In this document: piece after piece, positions 1 to 7,323 of the stretch
Numbering within the stretch: the stretch's first letter is position 1
Layout of the letters: each line of letters begins with the position of its first letter
Assembly (NCBI GenBank): GCA_016938095.1
Contig: JAFGVG010000368.1
Span: 1-10,209 of the forward strand
Origin: Bacteroidales bacterium
GTDB lineage: Bacteria > Bacteroidota > Bacteroidia > Bacteroidales > UBA10428
DNA length: 10,209 nt
Reading direction: 5' to 3'
Program-made: the position numbers and the translations under genes
Notes under the pieces: generated by a model
Seen by the model: the letters and a program-made list of their open reading frames with translations, nothing else
Database searches by the model: none
Told to the model about the DNA's origin: nothing

Positions 1-1356
1 ATCGTTTACATCGGTGATCCAGGTCAGCATATTGAAATTAGCATACAACATTTTTTCTATCAGCGACCCGCTGAAGCCTTTCCCTTCGGCCAATCGCGAC
101 TGTGACGAGATCATATACTGCTGATGCGATTTCCAGGGTTCTATAAAAATGTAAGTGGTTTTCTTCACTTTTTCGCCAAGCGGCAGCACGTTATAAGGTT
201 CCTGCTGCGGATGATGCTGTATAAATTGCAGATCTTTAATCTCCAACCCAAAGTCCTTTCCTGAAAGCGAACCAATAAATACAGATACACTGTCGTTTTC
301 AATATACGGAACCAGTATGCTTCCTTTGAATCGGGTCCACTCATTTTCCAGGGTCGGAAAGTTGTCGATATACTTTACCCCATTTTCCAGTTCTATGGTT
401 TTTTGGCCGTTCCTGACTCTGAACAGCTTCAATGCCAGTGGGGCATTCCCTTTACATAAAAACGACAGGGTGTACACGCCCTGATCTTTAAAGGGTGCTG
501 TAAATTCTATCCCCGCTCTACCGCCGGAATGGCCGGTTATTGAGATCAGACCATTCTCTTTAATGATATCCACATTGCCTTCTTTGCGATATGCTGCAGC
601 TGTTTCTACCAGGATTTTCTCGCCGGCATCGAGGTTGTAAATTTCACCGAAGGTTTGGCTGATGTAATGATTATTTTTCGCCTGTTCTGATAAACCGGCC
701 ACGAAAAACAGATTGGGATCGGGTAACCTGCGCATACCCACAAATCCTCCTCCGCGTCCGCTGAAACGGCGACGTGTGTTTCGGGTATACTGATTCAGGT
801 AACCGGCATCAGTTAAAAAGCCAACTATATGATTATCGGGGGTAATAAACCCTGCAGACGGAAACATCTCATGCACAAAGCCACCCGGAAAACTATCATG
901 TTCAAATGTTACGTATCGCTGTGGTTTTTCTGCAGGTTCTGCTGTTTGTTTCAATATATAAAACAGGTTGGGCATGGATGGCTGAAATAACTCAATGGTC
1001 TTTTTTATAACATTTGCATTAATTACCTGATAGGTCACAGTAACAGAAAGATTGGCATCAAACTCCTGCACGTAAGAATCTCTTGTCAGGCAAATGGAGT
1101 CTTCATTACCGGTCCATTTCTGACCGGTCCATGGCGGCAGGTTGGCCACTGTGCTCAGGTCGAGATTATACAATTGCAGGGATTCTTCCGCATGGGTAAC
1201 CATTAATTTATTGTCACAGTATATATCAACATAAAAACCTGTACTGTCATCACCGGCAACTTTCAGTGAAAGTTGCTGACAGTGGGTGAATGAAAGGTTC
1301 AGTGAAGCAAACAGGCATAGTAAGAAAGCCGGCAACTTGTTATTCAGGTGAAACAT
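1..1356 (-). CDS. Exported beta-rich protein of unknown function, possible glycoside hydrolase N-terminal part (3' end outside window)
   Basis: An open frame runs from the ATG at 1356 to the window edge without a stop, giving 452 residues; the C-terminus lies beyond base 1. The first 26 or so residues look like a signal peptide: a short polar start, then a hydrophobic core FLLCLFASLNLSF. The Cys at residue 26 is preceded by His, so it is a poor lipobox and secretion by signal peptidase I is more likely. Residues 28-260 alternate short beta-like strands, like the N-terminal beta-sandwich of many glycosidases. Residues 262-378 resemble a CBM4/9-type jelly roll: strand-rich, with YTLSFLCKG, then a W-T-R-F-K strand and a closing LEIKDLQF strand. 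From about 395 a new domain begins, with YIFIEPWKSHQQY and then NMLTWITDVND at the cut edge; this may be the start of the catalytic domain. It starts 42 bp after the upstream secreted protein and is probably co-transcribed. I do not recognise the family; enzyme status is inferred from PUL context. Confidence 0.85.
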   Translation of the reverse strand, partial: MFHLNNKLPAFLLCLFASLNLSFTHCQQLSLKVAGDDSTGFYVDIYCDNKLMVTHAEESLQLYNLDLSTVANLPPWTGQKWTGNEDSICLTRDSYVQEFDANLSVTVTYQVINANVIKKTIELFQPSMPNLFYILKQTAEPAEKPQRYVTFEHDSFPGGFVHEMFPSAGFITPDNHIVGFLTDAGYLNQYTRNTRRRFSGRGGGFVGMRRLPDPNLFFVAGLSEQAKNNHYISQTFGEIYNLDAGEKILVETAAAYRKEGNVDIIKENGLISITGHSGGRAGIEFTAPFKDQGVYTLSFLCKGNAPLALKLFRVRNGQKTIELENGVKYIDNFPTLENEWTRFKGSILVPYIENDSVSVFIGSLSGKDFGLEIKDLQFIQHHPQQEPYNVLPLGEKVKKTTYIFIEPWKSHQQYMISSQSRLAEGKGFSGSLIEKMLYANFNMLTWITDVND

Positions 1357-1398
1357 AGCAAATAATTTTAGGTCAGGCTGTTAGTCTTATAATCTTGA

Positions 1399-4300
1399 CT
1401 ATCGAACAACAATCTTCCTGGTGATCGCGCGCCCATCTTTCAGCAGTATTTTGAGCACATGGAATCCAGGTGAGATTTGAGGAATTTTAATCATCAAACC
1501 TGAGCTTTGCATGCAGACTTGAAGGATGGGTACTTCTCTTCCATCCGCAGTATGCAGGGAGAGGTGTTTAACCTGGTAATCAGCGGTGAATTCTAAATAA
1601 ATTGCCTCTTTGGCAGGATTGGGATAAATGCTTACCATCAGTTCTTTCTCAGCAGTTGCAGTAGATGTGGCCCACTGGCTTCTGAGCTGTTCAATTTGCG
1701 GAACCGAAATTTCCGTATTCCACAGCTTCACTTCATCCACACTTCCGAGAAGCGCATACAGGGTTTCCACATTGTCCATCCGGCCAATGGTAAAGGGCTT
1801 GGTCGAGGACAGGAGGGTTCCTGTAAAAGCGATAAAGGTGTCCAGCACACCATCTACATAAAGTTCCATGGAATATCCGGTGTAGAGCACGCAAACATGG
1901 TAATAGCGGTTGAGTTCAATGGGTGTTGAGCCGTCAAGATCTGCCACACCGGTACTTGTTTTAACGGTCCACCTGATAAAACCTTCAGGAGTGATGGATA
2001 GCTTGTAGCGTTGTTGCCAGGAGCCGTGAGAAATAATAAATCGTTCCGAGCCCAGTTCCTCGCACCTGAACCAGCAGCTCAGGCTTACGGCATCTGTGAA
2101 GTTCAGGTCATCGTGATTATCGGTATATATGATGTTTTGTCCGGCTGTGAATCTATAGGCCAGCAATGGCATATTGCGGGCATCATCGGTTTTGGTAACG
2201 CCGGAGACGGTGGCATGAAAGCGGTCGGCAGCAGCATTGTTATTATTTGCGTCAAAGGGATACCATATCATCGGTGCCTGAACAGCCAGGCTTGTATCTT
2301 TTACCAGCGCCCCAACGAACACGATGGTGGAGAGCATATCCTGATTGGTAACCTTTAGGGTGATGGTGCCTGCGACAGGTATTTCCGGCGCCTCCCAGGT
2401 GACGGAGCTTCCTGTGTGTTGATTCAAAGTGCCAGTTGAAGCACTCCAGGCATATTCAAGAATTTCGTCAGCTGCAGGTTCAACCAGTGCGGTAAAAGTG
2501 TTTGTTTCACCGGTGGCTGTATATTTCAAGCCTGATTCAATGCCGTTCACCACCGGTGGTGTGGGGATGTGCTCAACGATGATGAGATTTATTGAGTCCT
2601 CAGCGAACTGGCTGTAAGCACTTATCCTGCATTTGAGTACAACCCGGGATGGGGTCCCCGGGGCGGTAAGCTGCACTTGCGACTGACTCTGGCCATCGAT
2701 CAATGCTCCATCCATGAACCATTCAAACTGAACAGGGTCGCCGGCGTTGGTATTTCCCGGTTCACAATATGCCGTAAACGGGGAATTGATAACGACCGGA
2801 TTCTGATCAGTTGAAAGGGCTTTTATGCGGAGGTTTGCAGTATATGCATATTGATAATGATAGTCGAGTATATGATCACCGGCATATAGTCTTCCATTGC
2901 GGGCTTCAGGTATCAGAGCCGATGAATAAAGTCTGATTAGCCTTACTTCCCCTGCCGGTATGGTTAAAGAAATGGAATCTGTGGCCAATAAGAATAGCGT
3001 GGCTTCTGTGATAGCATCGTATACGCCGCATGTGTCTGACGGCAGATAAACAGTGACCTGTTGGGGAATTTGTGTTGGGTTAAAATACAGGTAAGAAAGC
3101 AGGGAGTTATCTCCGTTGAAATCCGTAGCGTTGAGGTCAATCTGAAGAATTTCTGGAACATTGGTGGTTTGCACCACCGCGGCCAGATAGCCCACGCTTG
3201 ATCCGCTGTAAAGCGACAGGTTTGTGGAGGCCCATCCTCCGCCGATGGCATCGCCCGTAGCAAAAGGTGAAAAGCCATTTTGTAATTCTTTCATGGATTC
3301 ATAGGGAATGCAAGCGGATATATCGTATGCCGAGGCCCAATCGTAGGAATCCTGTTGATTCTGTGGCAGGGCATTCCAATAGAATAACCGGCTGGCGTTT
3401 GTTACGTTTAGGATCCATTTGGCGATGGCCCTGGCGTATCGTTTATCATATTTAGGCAGCGGAGCCAATGCAGCGGCTTGCTGAAAGCCGTTCATTACAA
3501 AGGCATAATCGTCACCGGCATCATGGGCTTCGCCGATGAGCCCCGATACATCATAATCTCCCCACTTGCCGACTATAGCGCCCCATCCGCGCAGATCGCC
3601 CCGGTTAAAGCACCAATCAAGCAATTTTTGTGCGGAATAGCTTGTTCCTTCAATGGCATTTATTCGTGCAGCGGCAAGTGTGCCGTAGGCCAATTGCAAC
3701 TCGTAGGAGGGATTGGAATCAAGACTCAACAGGTAATCAAGTGCCATTTGGGCGCCTTCAAAATATTTTTGTTCATTTGTTTCGGTATAGGCATTATATA
3801 GCAGCCAGGCTATGCTGCCGGCAGATTCCGGTTCAGGAACGCTTGTATTCAGCGGTAATCCTGTAGCCAGGTTGAACGCCCGGTAATTCATATTGGGCAT
3901 GGTCCAGGGTGTTGTACTTCCTCCGAGTTGATGTACGCAATAGAGCCAGCGATCGGCAACAGTGGTAAACTGGGAGGTGAATTCCGGAGCGGCATTGGGA
4001 TACAATGACCTCAACTGATAAAAGTACACATTGGGCATTACATCATACCACCAGTCATCGCCAGAAGTTGTTGAATAGCCGTTCAGGTAAACGTTTTGTC
4101 CGTTTTTCAGGTTAAAAAAGTCTTTTGTCATGGCCACCCAGTTCATCCCGTTCTGGTTGCTTTTATCAATGCCGGCAAGCGATGCACCAACAATGGCCGG
4201 CATGATGTTAATGGCTTCAGCCTGATTGAGATGCCCATCGACGCCCACATAGGAATCGAGAAAAAAAGGAGTATTGTCCGGATAATTGAATTGTCCCTGC

Positions 4301-4515
4301 GTACCCAGGCGGCCTAAGGGTAAGTATTGGCCTGTTGAAGAGAAATTAAATACAAAGTTATCGTAATCCAATGCCACCTGATCCCAGTTTCTGATTGTCA
4401 AAGGAGCGGGCAGGTCGGGCATCTGATCCACGCGGGGTATGCTTAGCTGCCCGGGTTGGGCGAGGGATACCAGGGTGTTGAGTGTAAAAGCGCAGAGGAG
4501 AAGTATCTTAACCAT
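1399..4515 (-). CDS. Secreted multidomain protein: helical glycosidase-like region, Ig/PKD-like modules, LamG domain, T9SS sorting tail
   Basis: Complete 1038-residue protein, ATG at 4515, TAG at 1399. Residues 1-19 form a signal peptide, with likely cleavage after SLA. Residues 40-475 are rich in amphipathic helices with aromatic and acidic clusters: GDDWWYD near 152-158, EAHDAGDDYAF near 329-339, QDSYDWASAYD near 388-398 and TDFNGD near 464-469. The pattern suggests an (alpha/alpha) toroid as in six-hairpin glycosidases or polysaccharide lyases. Residues 480-535 are a beta module of the kind that often follows such barrels. Residues 560-648 and 652-738 look like two Ig/PKD-like modules. Residues 748-945 are a LamG domain with the typical strand SLSCWFR, LYVDGVL and the ending GSVDEVKLWN. 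Residues 958-1038 are a type A T9SS sorting domain, with VSIYPNPAKE at its start and a basic, strand-like end. So it is probably exported across the outer membrane and anchored or released there. I cannot place the N-terminal region in a numbered family; glycan cleavage is inferred from fold pattern and PUL position. Confidence 0.8.
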   Translation of the reverse strand: MVKILLLCAFTLNTLVSLAQPGQLSIPRVDQMPDLPAPLTIRNWDQVALDYDNFVFNFSSTGQYLPLGRLGTQGQFNYPDNTPFFLDSYVGVDGHLNQAEAINIMPAIVGASLAGIDKSNQNGMNWVAMTKDFFNLKNGQNVYLNGYSTTSGDDWWYDVMPNVYFYQLRSLYPNAAPEFTSQFTTVADRWLYCVHQLGGSTTPWTMPNMNYRAFNLATGLPLNTSVPEPESAGSIAWLLYNAYTETNEQKYFEGAQMALDYLLSLDSNPSYELQLAYGTLAAARINAIEGTSYSAQKLLDWCFNRGDLRGWGAIVGKWGDYDVSGLIGEAHDAGDDYAFVMNGFQQAAALAPLPKYDKRYARAIAKWILNVTNASRLFYWNALPQNQQDSYDWASAYDISACIPYESMKELQNGFSPFATGDAIGGGWASTNLSLYSGSSVGYLAAVVQTTNVPEILQIDLNATDFNGDNSLLSYLYFNPTQIPQQVTVYLPSDTCGVYDAITEATLFLLATDSISLTIPAGEVRLIRLYSSALIPEARNGRLYAGDHILDYHYQYAYTANLRIKALSTDQNPVVINSPFTAYCEPGNTNAGDPVQFEWFMDGALIDGQSQSQVQLTAPGTPSRVVLKCRISAYSQFAEDSINLIIVEHIPTPPVVNGIESGLKYTATGETNTFTALVEPAADEILEYAWSASTGTLNQHTGSSVTWEAPEIPVAGTITLKVTNQDMLSTIVFVGALVKDTSLAVQAPMIWYPFDANNNNAAADRFHATVSGVTKTDDARNMPLLAYRFTAGQNIIYTDNHDDLNFTDAVSLSCWFRCEELGSERFIISHGSWQQRYKLSITPEGFIRWTVKTSTGVADLDGSTPIELNRYYHVCVLYTGYSMELYVDGVLDTFIAFTGTLLSSTKPFTIGRMDNVETLYALLGSVDEVKLWNTEISVPQIEQLRSQWATSTATAEKELMVSIYPNPAKEAIYLEFTADYQVKHLSLHTADGREVPILQVCMQSSGLMIKIPQISPGFHVLKILLKDGRAITRKIVVR

Positions 4516-4570
4516 GATGCTTAGACCATAAAGAGTTAGATAAACACTATAAATACAGTAAACTAATAAA

Positions 4571-4669
4571 GAACAAGGAACACCCCCGCCTGCACGTTGT
4601 TACGGCGGGCAGGGGATAATAAATAATGAAGTCAAAACTTCGTAAATCAAAAATCAGCGTTCCTTGTTC
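4571..4669. repeat. Perfect 11-bp inverted repeat enclosing two smaller hairpins
   Basis: GAACAAGGAAC at 4571-4581 is the exact reverse complement of GTTCCTTGTTC at 4659-4669. The 77 bp between the arms hold a GC-rich hairpin (4583-4615) and a small hairpin at 4628-4641 with 5-bp arms GAAGT/ACTTC and a 4-base loop. In the minus-strand transcript this would fold as a closed outer stem with two inner arms, the GC-rich arm separated from the outer stem by a single base. I see no flanking target-site duplication, so a mobile element is not supported. It sits between the LamG lipoprotein gene and the large secreted protein gene, where an mRNA processing or attenuation structure is plausible. Confidence 0.55.
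4583..4615 (-). terminator. GC-rich stem-loop, possible intrinsic terminator or attenuator inside the operon
   Basis: Arms 4583-4593 and 4605-4615 pair over 11 positions: nine Watson-Crick pairs, one G-T wobble and one C/A mismatch, around an 11-base loop. On the minus strand the stem is followed by TGTTCCTTGTTCTTTATTAG, which is T-rich but has no unbroken T run, so it would be a leaky terminator at best. It lies 110 bp after the stop of the LamG lipoprotein gene and 67 bp before the next start codon. A partial stop here would lower expression of the two secreted proteins relative to SusC and SusD. That role is inferred from position and shape alone. Confidence 0.45.
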
Positions 4670-4724
4670 GATACTATTTTTCCCTTTTAAAGCCTATTAA
4701 AGCTTTACACTAACCGGAAGCCAA

Positions 4725-5798
4725 TTACGGTTTCTCGTGGTTGTGAAACTTTATAATCTGACCTGCACTTAATGCAATGTTATAAATCTTCAGCTCGTCA
4801 ATAGCACCCTTAAAATAACCAAGGGAAGTAGGAGTTTCTGTCCATTCCCAGGTTGCAATTTGAGCGTCTGTTGCCACACATCCAATCATAAACGGCTGGG
4901 GTTCAGGAGACGTAAGGGTTTGAATAAGTGGTCCAATACCTTTAGTAGACTCTGTCCATGTTTTTGTAAGGGTACCATTAACATAGAACTTTAGTTCCTT
5001 GGTTGTTCCGTCTAATGTAACAATGAGATGATTCCACTCGCCTGCTGTAATTGAGTTATCCATCTCATTATCGGCATCTATAATTCCGCCATCCACCTTT
5101 TTGTATGTAAAGAACGGTTTTCCACCACCCTGAGTCTGCAGTTTATATCCGTTCCAAAAGTTTTGTGAGAGGATGTAATTGTTCTCATAGAGTTCGCTAG
5201 GCTTAATCCACACGGAGATGGACAGGTCGGCGGGCAGGAAGCTGGTTGTATAAGGAACTTCAAGATGAGCGCCTTTATCCAGACTAATAGCGAAGCCACC
5301 GTTGACCCCGGCAACCCATGTTGGAGACATGGCATCGGCACCAAAAATACTTGCATTTCCGGCAGTAAAGGTTCCTACATGTTGAACAGAGGAGAAAGCA
5401 GTGGCAGTAGTACCGGTTCCTTCGTCAAAGTGCCAGCCTGCATTGAGGTTCAATGTTTCATTAATGTCTTCATATTCCTGAGATTCAAAAGTATCCATAG
5501 CCGTGGTAAGCTGTACAACCAGATTATCGGCTTGTTCCTGGGTAAGCGTGGTTGCAGCAGTTGCATTTTTAATACTTAGCAAAGTTGCCGCATAATCATC
5601 GATTGCCGTTTGCGGATAATCGTCACTGGATGCTGCGGTTGCAAGCGCTTCAGCTTGGGCAATTAAAGCAGTGAGCTCGGTTTTGTCAACAGGAATAGGA
5701 TCGTCGTCATCATCTTTGCACGACACCATAATCATTGCTGAACTCATAATGAGTGCAAGCAACAATGTTTGTAGTTTAAACAAATTTTTCATTTTCAT
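4725..5798 (-). CDS. Surface lipoprotein with FIVAR-like helical segment and LamG (concanavalin A-like) domain, SusE/F-like position
   Basis: Complete 357-residue protein, ATG at 5798, TAA at 4725. It has a lipoprotein signal peptide: hydrophobic core LLLALIMSSAMIM, then M-V-S-Cys with lipidation at Cys27. The next residues are KDDDDDP, matching the Asp-rich export signal that sends Bacteroidota lipoproteins to the cell surface. Residues 38-106 are Ala/Leu/Gln-rich and helical, ending TQEQADNLVVQLTTAMDTF, which fits a FIVAR-type bundle, probably a spacer. Residues 118-352 are a LamG/Laminin_G_3 jelly roll, with LSISVWIKPSE, GEWNHLIVTLDG, LKFYVNGTL and the ending GAIDELKIYNIALSAGQI. It lies 50 bp after the SusD gene, the slot usually filled by SusE/SusF-like surface glycan-binding proteins. 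It therefore likely binds the target glycan; no catalytic motif is seen. A role in binding protein rather than sugar cannot be excluded, since LamG domains do both. Confidence 0.87.
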   Translation of the reverse strand: MKMKNLFKLQTLLLALIMSSAMIMVSCKDDDDDPIPVDKTELTALIAQAEALATAASSDDYPQTAIDDYAATLLSIKNATAATTLTQEQADNLVVQLTTAMDTFESQEYEDINETLNLNAGWHFDEGTGTTATAFSSVQHVGTFTAGNASIFGADAMSPTWVAGVNGGFAISLDKGAHLEVPYTTSFLPADLSISVWIKPSELYENNYILSQNFWNGYKLQTQGGGKPFFTYKKVDGGIIDADNEMDNSITAGEWNHLIVTLDGTTKELKFYVNGTLTKTWTESTKGIGPLIQTLTSPEPQPFMIGCVATDAQIATWEWTETPTSLGYFKGAIDELKIYNIALSAGQIIKFHNHEKP

Positions 5799-5848
5799 AG
5801 TTTTAAATTTAAATTGGTAATTGATATTTTTATATTGATTTGTTAACC

Positions 5849-7312
5849 TCAGGGATTTATAGCCTGGTTTGCGTCTATCTCTTTTTGCGGAATCGGCATA
5901 TATCTTTTGGTGTCGAAATTAAAAACAGGACCAAGAGCAGCTTCGGCAACAGCCTTTCCCCATCGCATCAGGTCGAAATAGTGGTGAAACTCCTGGGCCA
6001 GTTCAACCCTTCGTTCTTTTTGGATGGCCGTTCTGAGCTGATTCTGATTGGTTGTGGTGATCTCCAAAAGCAGGTCGGCGGGCGGTATTCCATCAAAGCT
6101 AGCAAGTGCACGTTGCCTTACCTTGTTCAGGTTGTTTAGTGCGGAATCAACAATGGCCATTTCGTTGAATGCTTCTGCCTTCATAAGCAGCACATCGGCA
6201 TAGCGCAGATAAGTATAGTTAAGGTCACCGTCGCCCTTTAGTGATGAGGAAATCTCCGAAAGCGGCTGCTGGTGTTTTTTAGTAAGATATCCGGTAGGTG
6301 ACCAGGTTTCACTGAAAATATCCCCATTCAGCCAGGGTTGGCCATCGCGGCCAATGGAAGCATCAAGGCGCGGATCAACTTCTTCGGTAATGCCTTTTTC
6401 AAAAGCATCCACCAGGCTTTGCGTGGGGGCATTGAAATAATACCCGCCTTCTGCTGCAGGCGCAAACCATTGATTTAAAGCACTACCGGTGAATGGATTC
6501 TGATTTGACAGGTGCTGAATCTCAAAAACAGATTCACTGCTGTTTTCGTTTGCCAGTTTGAAGTTATCGGCATAATTGGGCAACAGACGATATATTCCCA
6601 AGGCTTCCATCTGTTGGAAATAGGTAATCGCATCTGACCAAAGTTGCTGGTACAGTTTGACTTTTCCCAGCATAGCCAGGGCAGCGCCTTTGGTTACGCG
6701 ACCAATATCGGTAATAGTATATGAAACAGGCAGAACGGATGCGGCATCTGACAGATCCTGCTCAATCTGAAGATAAATGGCATTTACCTCGCTCAGTGGC
6801 ACATTTATGGCCTCCTGTGTTGTTTGAGGGAGCAATTTTAAAGGTACTTTCCCGAAAACATTGACCAGGTTAAAGTAACTGTATGCCCTTAAAAATTTGG
6901 CTTCTCCGATGATTCTGCTCCTGAGTGTTTCATCCATTGCTGTTGTAGGAACATTAGCTATCACATTGTTGGCACGGGCAATGGCTTCATAGGTAAAAGT
7001 CCAGTAATTGCTGATAATGCCGTTGCTGGCGTTTGCAGAGAACTCATCAATATAGGTAATTTCAGCCTGATCGCCGGGATTGCCTCCTTTTACAGCATCC
7101 TCAGAGGCGATATCTCCGAAAATCCATATGGCATTATCAAAGCTGTTAAAAGATATGGCATCATAAACCCCGTTCACGGCCTGAATAGCCTGTATGTCAT
7201 TCTGATAAAAAGTGTCAGACGAAAATTCGCCTTTCAGCTCCTGTGTCAAAAAGTCTTCACACGAGGAAAGGGCAAAGAAGATGATTATACAATAGGTTAC
7301 AATATTTTTCAT
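5849..7312 (-). CDS. susD: SusD/RagB family surface glycan-binding lipoprotein
   Basis: Complete 487-residue protein, ATG at 7312, TGA at 5849; a usual length for the family. A short signal peptide ends in A-L-S-S-Cys, giving lipidation at Cys18, followed by the family-typical EDFLTQ. Family hallmarks appear in order: the helical stretch RSRIIGEAKFLRAYSYFNLV near 131-150 followed by FGKVPL; RVTKGAALAMLGKVKLY near 205-221 in the TPR-like scaffold; YTYLRYADVLLMKAEAFNE near 366-384; the ERRVELAQEFHHYFDLMRWG signature near 433-452; and the C-terminal RYMPIPQKEID with a final NP. SusD proteins form a lid over the SusC barrel and capture oligosaccharides at the outer surface. The gene starts 11 bp after the SusC stop, which supports translation from one message and a SusCD complex. 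Substrate cannot be read from the sequence. The symbol is used in the family sense. Confidence 0.97.
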   Translation of the reverse strand: MKNIVTYCIIIFFALSSCEDFLTQELKGEFSSDTFYQNDIQAIQAVNGVYDAISFNSFDNAIWIFGDIASEDAVKGGNPGDQAEITYIDEFSANASNGIISNYWTFTYEAIARANNVIANVPTTAMDETLRSRIIGEAKFLRAYSYFNLVNVFGKVPLKLLPQTTQEAINVPLSEVNAIYLQIEQDLSDAASVLPVSYTITDIGRVTKGAALAMLGKVKLYQQLWSDAITYFQQMEALGIYRLLPNYADNFKLANENSSESVFEIQHLSNQNPFTGSALNQWFAPAAEGGYYFNAPTQSLVDAFEKGITEEVDPRLDASIGRDGQPWLNGDIFSETWSPTGYLTKKHQQPLSEISSSLKGDGDLNYTYLRYADVLLMKAEAFNEMAIVDSALNNLNKVRQRALASFDGIPPADLLLEITTTNQNQLRTAIQKERRVELAQEFHHYFDLMRWGKAVAEAALGPVFNFDTKRYMPIPQKEIDANQAINP

Positions 7313-7323
7313 GGCGGGCGGTT

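Noticed and set aside
2011..2358. A 115-codon plus-strand open frame opposite the LamG region
   Set aside because: It lies antisense to a well-supported gene with a continuous LamG domain, and its product has no recognisable motif. It is a shadow of the real gene.
2964..3278. A 104-codon minus-strand open frame inside the large secreted protein gene
   Set aside because: It overlaps the real gene fully in another frame and has no domain or signal. The main frame has clear domains across this stretch.
4516..4570. A separate promoter for the large secreted protein gene
   Set aside because: No TAnnTTTG box with a TTTG box about 20 bases upstream could be found; only partial, badly spaced matches occur.
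4571..4669. The inverted repeat as a small insertion element (MITE)
   Set aside because: No target-site duplication is visible on the two flanks and only one copy is present in the window.
4688..4707. Short inverted repeat TAAAGC/GCTTTA just after the LamG lipoprotein gene as a terminator
   Set aside because: The stem is six A/T-rich pairs with an 8-base loop, and on the minus strand it is followed by A and G bases in place of a T run.
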